Positions 1 to 6,280 are shown, counted from the stretch's first letter. The stretch: DNA of 7,072 nucleotides from Fidelibacterota bacterium (GCA_016937825.1 JAFGVT010000171.1:1-7072), one strand, 5' to 3'. Numbers and translations: made by a program. The notes: generated from the sequence alone by a model not told the origin.

Positions 1-246
1 ATCCATCATCTCTGGAAGCAGGCGGCGACCTATCAGCGGGAGCTGAAAGAAATGTTCGGCATCGACTTCCCGGGATCGCCCCGCATCGACGAGCCCTTTA
101 TTCTGGAAGGCTGGCAGGATATTCCGCCTTACCGCCGGGATTTCGATACGAAAAAATATTCCGAAGAAACCTATTTCCCGCGTCCGGGCAGAACGACCCA
201 CGATCCGGCCGATTACATGAAACAAAAACTCTATCCGGAGGAATAA
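1..246 (+). CDS. nuoC: NADH-quinone oxidoreductase subunit C (30 kDa subunit), 3' end only
   Basis: The reading frame is open from base 1 and ends at TAA 244-246, so only the last 81 codons are present and the start lies outside the window. The visible part carries the NuoC C-terminal signature: a YQRELKEMFGIDFPGSP stretch matching the family's 'ERE.yDmfGi.F.ghP', then WQDIPPYRRDF, matching the usual 'W.g.PlRKDy', and a short hydrophilic tail. In complex I this subunit sits in the peripheral arm beside NuoD and NuoB and has no cofactor of its own. The nuoD start follows after one base, and its Shine-Dalgarno GGAGG (237-241) lies inside the last nuoC codons, which argues for translational coupling. 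It is not fused to nuoD, unlike in E. coli. Related FpoC or membrane-hydrogenase subunits are possible alternatives, but the neighbouring nuoD favours NuoC. Confidence 0.9.
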   Translation: MHHLWKQAATYQRELKEMFGIDFPGSPRIDEPFILEGWQDIPPYRRDFDTKKYSEETYFPRPGRTTHDPADYMKQKLYPEE

Positions 247-247
247 G

Positions 248-1426
248 ATGGCAGACGCAAGCAAATACCGGGATTTTTTCCCGCCGAAGAATCCGGATGG
301 CACCAATATCATCGACCTGGAAAGCCACAAGTTCGTCAAAATATGGCAGGGTCCCCAGCACCCCGGCATCACCGGGAACATGTCGCTGGAGCTGATCATC
401 CAGGGTGACGAGGTCATGGAATGCAAGACCCACGTGGGCTACCTGCATCGCGGGTTCGAAAAGCTGATGGAACGCAGGAAATTCATCCAGTGCTTTCCGC
501 TGGTCTGCCGTATTGCCGTTCCGGAACCCGACTTCAACGAATACTGCTTTGCCGCGACGGTTGAAGAACTTGCCGGCATTCAGATCCCCGAAGCTGCCGT
601 GTGGATGCGGACACTGATCCTGGAAATGTCGCGGCTGACCAGCTTCCTGATGCATCTCGGCGGCCAGTCCGGCGCTTTCGGCCTCGGCGTGGTCGCACAA
701 TGGACCAACTATGTGCGCGACCTGATGCTGGACCGCTTCGAAGAGATCTCCGGGGGACGCATCTACCGCATGCACATGCCCCCGGGCGGTGTGCGCGGCC
801 TGACCCCGGACGGTTTTGACGCTCGCATGGAAGAAACCCTGCGCACGATCGAGGACGTCATGAAAGACGTCGATACGACCCTTTTCAACAATGCCGTGTT
901 CAAACGCCGCAGCGTCGGGCTCGGCTATATCGACCCCGCATGGGTCGACCTCTACGGCATCACCGGGCCTAACGCCCGTGCCGCGGGCGTGCCCAAGGAT
1001 GTCCGCAAAGACTACCCCTACCTGAAATATCCCGAACTGGATTTTGACGTGATCACGGCCACGGATTCCGACATCTATACGCGCACCGACCTGCGCCGCA
1101 GGGAGATCCTGCTTTCCATCGACCTGATCCGCCAGATCCTGGTGAAAATGCCGAAGACCGGCGAATACATGGCAAAAATGCCGAACGTGCTGCACTGGCA
1201 GATCCCGAAAGGGGAGACCTACATCCGCTCGGAATGCACCCGCGGCGAATACGGCTTTTACACCGTCACCGACGGCAGCGGCTATCCGCGCCGCGTGAAC
1301 GTGCGCGGACCGAGCTACACGCACGCCGTGGCCCTGATGGAACGGATGGCCATCGATTGCAATATTGCGGATACGGCCGGCCTGATGTTGTCCCTGCATA
1401 CCTATCCACCTGAAATAGAAAGGTAA
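248..1426 (+). CDS. nuoD: NADH-quinone oxidoreductase subunit D (49 kDa subunit), divergent quinone site
   Basis: This 392-residue protein has the usual length for NuoD/Nqo4. Family landmarks are in order: GPQHP (35-39), HVGYLHRGFEKL (62-73), SRLTSFLMHLG (128-138), the PPGGVRGL segment (178-185), DVRKDYPY (251-258) and a C-terminal TRGEYGFYTVTDG (331-343) with RGPSYTHA (353-360). In complex I this subunit, with NuoB, forms the end of the Fe-S chain and the quinone pocket. Aligned from memory to Thermus Nqo4, the equivalents of the quinone-binding His38, Tyr87 and Asp139 are Thr42, Val91 and Ala143, so the canonical headgroup site looks absent. The six cysteines (59, 82, 87, 100, 330, 371) form no CxxC pair, so it is not a NiFe hydrogenase. 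The ATG at 248 is chosen because GGAGG at 237-241 precedes it by six bases. The next gene starts five bases after the stop. Assignment to the family is firm; its acceptor is uncertain. Confidence 0.93.
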   Translation: MADASKYRDFFPPKNPDGTNIIDLESHKFVKIWQGPQHPGITGNMSLELIIQGDEVMECKTHVGYLHRGFEKLMERRKFIQCFPLVCRIAVPEPDFNEYCFAATVEELAGIQIPEAAVWMRTLILEMSRLTSFLMHLGGQSGAFGLGVVAQWTNYVRDLMLDRFEEISGGRIYRMHMPPGGVRGLTPDGFDARMEETLRTIEDVMKDVDTTLFNNAVFKRRSVGLGYIDPAWVDLYGITGPNARAAGVPKDVRKDYPYLKYPELDFDVITATDSDIYTRTDLRRREILLSIDLIRQILVKMPKTGEYMAKMPNVLHWQIPKGETYIRSECTRGEYGFYTVTDGSGYPRRVNVRGPSYTHAVALMERMAIDCNIADTAGLMLSLHTYPPEIER

Positions 1427-1431
1427 GTTTC

Positions 1432-3225
1432 ATGCGTCTCAAAGATGTACTCAGTCCCTTTTTAGCCTGGAAAAACCTGTTCAGGGAACCCGTTCCGATC
1501 AAGGATCCCGTCAACCGGCAGGCCGCTCCGCGCTACCGCGGCTTTCATGTGAACGACATGGACGTCTGCATCGGCTGCGGGACCTGCGAATCCATTTGCC
1601 AGAACGCGGCCATCGACATGGTGCCCGTAGAGGGCATTGAAACAACCCGCGAAGACAGCGGCCTGAGACCGAGGATCGATTACGGGCGCTGCTGCTGGTG
1701 CGCGCTCTGCGTGGATATCTGTACCACCGGATCCCTGACCATGTCCAACGAATATCAGTGGATCGATACCGATCCCGAGGTGTTCCGCTTTATTCCCGGT
1801 GCGGACGGGAAACCCTGGGATAAACGGGAGCTGGGCTACCGGAAGCCCGACAATTATGAACTTTACAATACGGAACGCACCCCTATGCCGGAACTTGCCC
1901 CGGAAGACCGCGACAAGTCCTTTATCGAGATCGTCAGAGGATATTCCAAAGAACAGGCGATCCGGGAAGCGGACCGTTGCGTGGAGTGCGGCATCTGCAT
2001 CGCGACCTGTCCGGCGCATATGGGCATTCCTCAGTATATCGCGGCCGTGCGGAAAAACGATATGGAGGAAGCCCTTCGCGTCCTCTACGAGACCAACCCG
2101 CTGCCGGAAGTTTGCGGCCGCGTCTGCACGCACAAGTGCGAGACCGTCTGTTCCATGCAGTACAAGGGCGACCCCCTGTCCATCCGATGGCTGAAACGCT
2201 ATATTGCGGATCAGGTGCCGCTTGAAAAATACAAAGAGATCCTCGCTGCGGACGGTTTTGAACAAAAGGATAAGAAAGTTGCCGTTATCGGTGCCGGACC
2301 GGGCGGCCTTTCCGCCGCCTATTACCTGGCGAATCTGGGCTACCGGGTGAACGTTTACGAAGCCCTGCCCGAACCCGGCGGCATGACGCGTTACGGCATT
2401 CCCGAATACCGCCTTCCTTACGATCCGCTGGACAAGGATATCGAGTACATCCGCTCCCTCGGCGTGAAAATGCATTTCAACACCCGCGTGGGGAAAGACA
2501 TCACCCTGGAAAAACTGCATGCGGACCACGACGCCGTGTTTGCCGCCACCGGACTGCACCTGGGCAGAAGCACCCGGGTGGACGGTACCGACCATCCAAG
2601 GGTCTTCCAGGCCATTGATCTTCTTCGAAAGGTCACGGAAGGCAAAGAGATCGAGGTCGCGGAAAAGATCGTCGTGATCGGCGGCGGGAACGTCGCGATG
2701 GATATCGCCCGCACGCTGGCGCGCCTGCAGAATCGGAAATACGGCAAGGTCGGGATCACCCTCACCTCCCTGGAGACCGAAGATATCATGCCCGCGGACC
2801 GCGAAGAGATCGTCGAAAGCCGCGAAGAAGCGATCCGTATCGAGCCGGGCTGGGGTCCGCAAAGCATTGAGATCGTGAACGATAAGATACGGGGATTAAA
2901 GGTGCTGCGCTGCCTCTCGGTGTTCGATGAGAACGGGCGCTTCAGCCCCCGTTTCGACAAGGACGAGACGAACTTCTTTGAAGCGGACATGGTCGTGGAG
3001 GCGATCGGACAGGGAATGGATATCACCTACATCGGCGAGGCTTTCGGCAAGGAACTGGCATTGACCGAACAGCGCAAGATCAAGGTGGACGCCTTCTGTC
3101 AAAGCTCCCTGCCCTGGCTTTTTGTCGGGGGCGACATCACCGGCGGAACGGATGCCATCACCGCGATCGCGGACGGTCATCGTGCGGCGAAAGGCATTGA
3201 TAAATACTTAAACCGTGAGACGTGA
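1432..3225 (+). CDS. NuoI-type 2x[4Fe-4S] ferredoxin fused to GltD/NfnL-type FAD-NAD(P)H oxidoreductase
   Basis: This 597-residue protein joins two electron-transfer units. Residues 1-105 resemble NuoI, with CxxCxxCxxxC sets at Cys46/49/52/56 and Cys87/90/93/97 for two [4Fe-4S] clusters. After a linker, residues 165-597 are GltD-like: Cys183/186/189/193 and Cys228/232/236/240 in the Fe-S domain, an FAD Rossmann motif GAGPGG (287-292), a dinucleotide motif GGGNVAMD (417-424), MPAD (453-456), and the closing GGD (566-568) with AITAIADGHRAA (575-586). The usual YRR after the second nucleotide-fold strand is replaced by Ser446-Leu447-Glu448, which favours NADH over NADPH. It probably passes electrons between NAD(P)H, FAD and the Fe-S chain of the NuoC/NuoD complex, taking the place of NuoEFG. 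This is inferred from fusion and operon position. The ATG has AGAAAGG at 1417-1423, overlapping the nuoD stop. The last codons (CGT GAG ACG TGA) lie in a repeat array. A stand-alone GltD role is unlikely given the NuoI domain. Confidence 0.9.
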   Translation: MRLKDVLSPFLAWKNLFREPVPIKDPVNRQAAPRYRGFHVNDMDVCIGCGTCESICQNAAIDMVPVEGIETTREDSGLRPRIDYGRCCWCALCVDICTTGSLTMSNEYQWIDTDPEVFRFIPGADGKPWDKRELGYRKPDNYELYNTERTPMPELAPEDRDKSFIEIVRGYSKEQAIREADRCVECGICIATCPAHMGIPQYIAAVRKNDMEEALRVLYETNPLPEVCGRVCTHKCETVCSMQYKGDPLSIRWLKRYIADQVPLEKYKEILAADGFEQKDKKVAVIGAGPGGLSAAYYLANLGYRVNVYEALPEPGGMTRYGIPEYRLPYDPLDKDIEYIRSLGVKMHFNTRVGKDITLEKLHADHDAVFAATGLHLGRSTRVDGTDHPRVFQAIDLLRKVTEGKEIEVAEKIVVIGGGNVAMDIARTLARLQNRKYGKVGITLTSLETEDIMPADREEIVESREEAIRIEPGWGPQSIEIVNDKIRGLKVLRCLSVFDENGRFSPRFDKDETNFFEADMVVEAIGQGMDITYIGEAFGKELALTEQRKIKVDAFCQSSLPWLFVGGDITGGTDAITAIADGHRAAKGIDKYLNRET

Positions 3226-3292
3226 AACGTAAAACGTAAAACGTGAGACCCTGCTTCGCCAAGGCTACGCAGGGCAGGCGTGAGACGTAAAT
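3214..3292. repeat. Heptamer repeat array (CGTGARA/CGTAAAA) with an internal 30-base hairpin insert
   Basis: Five consecutive 7-base units occupy 3214-3248 (CGTGAGA, CGTGAAA, CGTAAAA, CGTAAAA, CGTGAGA). A 30-base insert at 3249-3278 follows, then two more units (CGTGAGA 3279-3285, CGTAAAT 3286-3292). The insert contains the inverted repeat CCCTGC (3249-3254) / GCAGGG (3269-3274), but no T-run follows it, so it is not a convincing terminator. The first units form the last codons and stop of the upstream fusion gene. The array sits between two genes and codes for nothing visible. Similar degenerate heptamer strings are dispersed in the genomes of several uncultured bacteria, as I recall; whether it is dispersed in this genome cannot be seen here. 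Confidence 0.8.
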
Positions 3293-3314
3293 AATTAAAT
3301 AGATGAGGTGAGAA

Positions 3315-3770
3315 ATGAAGACCTTTAATGTAAAAGAGATCATTGAATACGCCATAAAGATCGAAAAAGAGAGCTTTGAATTCTACACCCTTGCCGCGAA
3401 GAACGTGAAGGACAAGGATGTGCGGGAACTGACCGGCCAGCTGGCCGGGGAAGAGGTCGGACATCAGAACCGCCTCAGACGCCTCATCGATGAAAAAACG
3501 GTCAGTCCCGAGGTCCTGCTGAGAGACATGGAGATCGACACCACCCTCATGGACAGGATGGTCAAGACCGCAGACATTTCCCCTGACGCAAGCCCTGGGG
3601 AGGTCCTGCAGGTTGCGCTTGAACGCGAGAACACTACCGAACAGACCTATGCCATGCTGATGACCCTGAGCCAGATCACGGACGATATCGTGGATATTTT
3701 CCGGGACCTGCGCCTGCAGGAACAGGGGCATGCGAACAAGATCCGCGCCCGGATCGCCAAACTGCCATAA
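3315..3770 (+). CDS. Rubrerythrin/ferritin-like diiron protein
   Basis: This 151-residue cytoplasmic protein is a four-helix diiron carboxylate protein of the rubrerythrin family without the rubredoxin domain. The expected ligands occur in two half-repeats: Glu17 in the first helix (seven residues before Tyr24), Glu47 and His50 in an EEVGH motif, Glu105 in the third helix (seven residues before Tyr112), and Glu136 and His139 in an EQGH motif. Such proteins typically take part in peroxide or oxygen detoxification or iron handling in anaerobes, with electrons from a separate rubredoxin or flavoprotein; the exact substrate is unknown. The start is supported by GAGGTGAG at 3305-3312. The gene lies 89 bases after the fusion gene with no obvious terminator between, so read-through from the redox operon is possible. 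A strong terminator follows. No signal peptide is seen. Confidence 0.85.
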   Translation: MKTFNVKEIIEYAIKIEKESFEFYTLAAKNVKDKDVRELTGQLAGEEVGHQNRLRRLIDEKTVSPEVLLRDMEIDTTLMDRMVKTADISPDASPGEVLQVALERENTTEQTYAMLMTLSQITDDIVDIFRDLRLQEQGHANKIRARIAKLP

Positions 3771-3797
3771 CACGGCAGGGAGATCCGGAACACAGCG

Positions 3798-3824
3798 AGA
3801 ACCCCGGCATCCCGGGGTTTTTTT
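3798..3824 (+). terminator. Rho-independent terminator of the diiron protein gene
   Basis: An 8-bp perfect stem AACCCCGG (3800-3807) / CCGGGGTT (3812-3819) closes a four-base CATC loop and runs into a T tract ending at 3824. It begins about 30 bases after the diiron gene stop, in the correct orientation to end + strand transcription from the left-hand operon. Confidence 0.9.
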
Positions 3825-3832
3825 ATTCCGTC

Positions 3833-3863
3833 AAAAAAACAGGCGCACCTTCGCGCGCCTGTT
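3833..3863 (-). terminator. Rho-independent terminator of the minus-strand lipoprotein gene
   Basis: A perfect 9-bp inverted repeat AACAGGCGC (3838-3846) / GCGCCTGTT (3855-3863) has an eight-base loop. On the minus strand it is followed by a run of seven T (3839-3833). It lies about 50 bases past the lipoprotein stop and faces the + strand terminator nine bases away, so the convergent genes are insulated from each other. Confidence 0.85.
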
Positions 3864-3881
3864 CATGATCGATCTGAAAAT

Positions 3882-3899
3882 CGGCAGGGGAACCTGCCG
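3882..3899 (-). terminator. Upstream 3' hairpin of the lipoprotein transcript, possible first terminator
   Basis: CGGCAGG (3882-3888) and CCTGCCG (3893-3899) form a 7-bp stem with a tetraloop, 13 bases past the lipoprotein stop. On the minus strand only a short ATTTT follows, so it is a weak terminator at best. It may act with the stronger hairpin downstream or protect the mRNA 3' end. Confidence 0.5.
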
Positions 3900-3912
3900 G
3901 TCCGTTTTTCAC

Positions 3913-4578
3913 TTATTTTTTATATCCCGTCAGCTGAACGGTCGTTTCTTCCGGCTGGATCAGCATGTGGTTCCCGGTCTTGTTGGTGACGGATTTGATC
4001 AGTCCCACGCCCGGCGCGTACCAGTCCTGCTGGACCAAGGTGACCCGGACCAGGCCCATCAGGCCCTTGTCTTTTTCCACATAGCCTTTCCCCACGACCT
4101 TGACGCATTTTTCAAAGGTTCCGGCGGGAACGGTGACGGTCTCTTTTTTATCTGCAACCTTAAAGGTGAGCGTCAGGGGGAGAACCTCCATCATGAGCGT
4201 GGTCTTGACCTGCCGGTCCCAGCTTGTGCCGGGTGAAAAGGGATTTTTCAGGACATATTCCTGGTTTTCCAGGATCACCGGTTCGGTGGCGTCGGGCGCC
4301 TGCGCGGCGAAGGCGATAATGCCCTTCCCGGTCTCATTCAGGAAAACGAAGGAGTTTTTTCCCGCTATATCGGTCTTCTGAGGGATAACCCGGGTTTTTT
4401 CCAGTTTCCGGGACTCGAAATTCTCTACGGTCTTTGTGGTCGCTCCGTTGTCGATGCTGTAGGTCCAGACATACCCCTTCTTCAGGGGGAAGTAATCCTC
4501 GGACGTCGGACCGCCGCAGGATGACAGCACGAGCAGCGCCATAAGCAAGAGGGCGGCAAAAGTTTTGATCGGTCTCAT
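3913..4578 (-). CDS. Putative lipoprotein with YFPL..G..W.Y motif, function unknown
   Basis: This 221-residue protein starts with a lipoprotein signal: Arg2 and Lys5, a hydrophobic stretch (7-18), and a lipobox Leu18-Ser19-Ser20-Cys21. Gly22 after the lipidated cysteine is neutral and not an inner-membrane retention signal. The mature part opens with YFPLKKGYVWTYS (29-41), and later has VPAGTFEKCVKV (150-161) and WYAPGVGLIKSV (186-197). These three motifs recur in many uncharacterised bacterial lipoproteins predicted to be beta-rich and exported. No enzymatic residues are recognisable. The start is supported by AAGGAG on the minus strand (4589-4584), five bases before ATG. It is a single-gene unit, convergent with the diiron gene and divergent from the peptidase gene, with its own terminator, so context gives no functional clue. 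Confidence 0.82.
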   Translation of the reverse strand: MRPIKTFAALLLMALLVLSSCGGPTSEDYFPLKKGYVWTYSIDNGATTKTVENFESRKLEKTRVIPQKTDIAGKNSFVFLNETGKGIIAFAAQAPDATEPVILENQEYVLKNPFSPGTSWDRQVKTTLMMEVLPLTLTFKVADKKETVTVPAGTFEKCVKVVGKGYVEKDKGLMGLVRVTLVQQDWYAPGVGLIKSVTNKTGNHMLIQPEETTVQLTGYKK

Positions 4579-4622
4579 TGTAGCTCCTTATAAGGTTCTG
4601 TTCGGGGATCGTGCAGGATTCA

Positions 4623-4645
4623 GGCAATTACACCGGCGAATTGCC
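4623..4645. other. Inverted repeat in the lipoprotein 5' leader
   Basis: GGCAATT (4623-4629) and AATTGCC (4639-4645) form a perfect 7-bp inverted repeat around nine bases (ACACCGGCG). It lies 44 bases upstream of the lipoprotein start. It could be a transcription-factor site or an mRNA leader hairpin; nothing in the sequence decides between these. Confidence 0.45.
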
Positions 4646-4688
4646 CCAAGGTCCGGGAATGATCCCTTAATTATAGTTACTTATCTAT

Positions 4689-4718
4689 AAAGTACGTGAA
4701 AAACAAGGTTCTTGTCAA
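4689..4718 (-). promoter_or_regulatory. Candidate sigma70-type promoter for the lipoprotein gene
   Basis: On the minus strand a perfect TTGACA (4718-4713) is followed after 18 bases by TACTTT (4694-4689), which matches the -10 consensus at only three positions. Transcription from here would give a leader of roughly 100 bases. A perfect TATAAT also occurs at 4675-4670 but lacks a -35 at proper spacing. The call rests on the -35 box alone. Confidence 0.35.
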
Positions 4719-4829
4719 GGGAATGTTTTTCGGTTTGACGTCTCTCTTCCCGGATCGCCCCGGCATAATAATACTGTATTTGAGGGAGATATTTTTGTAC
4801 ATTATTTCATTGTAAAAGGAGACCGCATC

Positions 4830-6167
4830 ATGAACAAGCGCACCGCTCTATCCTCTTCATGGCTTGCAGAACGGGAGAAGGAAACCCTGAAACGGAGCGG
4901 GGACCGGACCGTCCGTCACAGTATCGCCAATGTCGGACTCGACGAGACCGCGCTGGATCCCCGTTCGGCCGCCCTGCACCCCTACGCCTTTTCCCTGGAA
5001 CTCGAAACGGGCAAGATCACCTCGCAGAACAAAAGCGGCCGCTGCTGGCTTTTTGCGGGACTGAACACCCTGCGCTACAAGATCATGAAAGACCTGGATC
5101 TGGAGAATTTTGAGCTGTCCCAGTCCTACCAGATGTTCTACGACAAGCTGGAGAAGGCGAATTATTTTTTAGAGAATATCCTGGAGACCCTCCAACAACC
5201 GCTCAACTCGCGGCTGGTCATGTGGCTGCTGAAGGACCCCCTGCAGGACGGCGGGCAGTGGGATATGTTCACCGCCCTGGTGGAAAAATACGGCGTCGTC
5301 CCGAAATACGTCATGCCGGAAACCTACTCCAGCAGCAATTCGGGCAGGATGAACGAGACCCTGACCCTGGTCCTGCGCGGATACGCCTCGGATCTGCGGA
5401 ACGCCTTCTCGCGCGGAGAAGCGCTGTCCGCGCTGCGCAAGGAAAAGGCCCGGATGATCGGGGAATTTTACCGCCTGCTGACCCTCTTCCTCGGCATTCC
5501 CCCGGCGGACTTTGTCTTTGAATATGTCGACAAGAAAAAGAAATTCCACCGGGACCCCGTCTGCACGCCCCGCGAATTCTGCGCGCGCTACATCGGGGAT
5601 GACCTGGGAAACTATATCAGCGTGATCAATGCGCCCACGGCGGACAAACCCTTCAACCGCACCTTCACCGTCAGGTATCTCGGGAACGTCGAAGGCGGAA
5701 AGCCGGTCAAATACCTGAACGTGGACATGCCCGTGTTCCGCAGCCTGGCGGTCAAACAACTCAAGGCCGGAGCGCCGGTTTGGTTCGGCAGCGACGTGGG
5801 AAAGAAGATGAAACGCGAAGCCGGCATTCTGGATGAGAAGGTGTACGATTACGAAGCCGCGCTCGGGATCGCTTTCGGTCTTGATAAGGGCGGCCGGCTG
5901 GATTACGGCGAAAGCCTGATGACCCATGCGATGGTCCTGACCGGCGTGAACCTTGTCGACGAAGCGCCCAATCGCTGGAAGGTCGAGAACAGCTGGGGCG
6001 ACAAGAACGGCAAGGACGGCTATTTCGTCATGAGCGACGCCTGGTTCGAACACTACGTCTACCAGCTGGTGATCCATAAAAAACACCTGTCCGCGGCACT
6101 GCTCCGGGCATGGGAACGCGAACCCCTCGTACTGGAACCCTGGGATCCGATGGGGTCCCTGGCCTGA
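4830..6167 (+). CDS. pepC: Aminopeptidase C (bleomycin hydrolase family, peptidase C1B)
   Basis: This 445-residue protein matches the normal length of PepC/bleomycin hydrolase. The papain-type catalytic set is complete: Gln66 for the oxyanion hole, nucleophile Cys72 in SGRCWLFAGLN, His366 in THAMVLTG, and Asn387 in KVENSWGD. The C-terminus ends in LEPWDPMGSLA, the characteristic tail that reaches into the active-site cleft and makes the enzyme an aminopeptidase in characterised members. The family forms hexameric barrels in the cytoplasm and removes N-terminal residues from peptides; no signal peptide is seen here. Peptide turnover is the likely role. The start at 4830 has AAGGAG at 4816-4821, eight bases upstream. 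It is divergent from the lipoprotein gene; the PHP gene starts 132 bases downstream without a clear terminator, so co-transcription is possible. The protein appears intact. Confidence 0.95.
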   Translation: MNKRTALSSSWLAEREKETLKRSGDRTVRHSIANVGLDETALDPRSAALHPYAFSLELETGKITSQNKSGRCWLFAGLNTLRYKIMKDLDLENFELSQSYQMFYDKLEKANYFLENILETLQQPLNSRLVMWLLKDPLQDGGQWDMFTALVEKYGVVPKYVMPETYSSSNSGRMNETLTLVLRGYASDLRNAFSRGEALSALRKEKARMIGEFYRLLTLFLGIPPADFVFEYVDKKKKFHRDPVCTPREFCARYIGDDLGNYISVINAPTADKPFNRTFTVRYLGNVEGGKPVKYLNVDMPVFRSLAVKQLKAGAPVWFGSDVGKKMKREAGILDEKVYDYEAALGIAFGLDKGGRLDYGESLMTHAMVLTGVNLVDEAPNRWKVENSWGDKNGKDGYFVMSDAWFEHYVYQLVIHKKHLSAALLRAWEREPLVLEPWDPMGSLA

Positions 6168-6280
6168 TACGAAAGTGGATAAATCGTTTTTATCCCGTCC
6201 GCGCCGGTGGTAAATTTACAGGCATTGAAAACACAGGAAACATCAGCGGGCGGACCACCGCCGCGATCCGGACATCAAAC

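Larger units (their letters stand above)
4579..4829. other. Divergent intergenic region between lipoprotein and aminopeptidase genes
   Basis: This 251-base spacer has no credible gene. It is more AT-rich than its flanks from about 4665 to 4820 and must hold the start signals of both divergent genes. It contains one candidate minus-strand promoter, an inverted repeat in the lipoprotein leader, and a small palindrome ACAAG (4703-4707) / CTTGT (4711-4715) that overlaps the candidate -35 box and could be an operator. I found no convincing + strand promoter pair for the aminopeptidase gene. Confidence 0.6.

Noticed and set aside
248..1426. NiFe hydrogenase large subunit
   Set aside because: The fold landmarks are shared, but there is no N- or C-terminal CxxC pair; six scattered cysteines cannot bind NiFe.
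98..2862. Long open frames on the minus strand opposite nuoD (433 codons) and the fusion gene (466 codons)
   Set aside because: They are antisense to confidently identified genes, are rich in His/Ala/Arg/Val typical of reversed GC-rich codons, and lack recognisable domains. They reflect codon bias.
1432..3225. Glutamate synthase small subunit as the main function
   Set aside because: No large subunit gene is adjacent, the protein has an added NuoI domain, the YRR motif is lost and it lies in a nuo operon.
3249..3274. Terminator after the fusion gene
   Set aside because: The CCCTGC/GCAGGG stem is short, has a 14-base loop and no T-run follows.
3214..3292. CRISPR array
   Set aside because: The units are seven bases long, adjacent and degenerate, with no spacers of regular length and no cas genes nearby.
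4735..4769. Promoter for pepC from TTGACG (4735-4740) and CATAAT (4764-4769)
   Set aside because: The spacing is 23 bases, well beyond the usual 16-19, and no better pair was found.
5169..6086. A 305-codon minus-strand frame opposite pepC
   Set aside because: It overlaps a complete aminopeptidase with all catalytic residues and has no family signature of its own.
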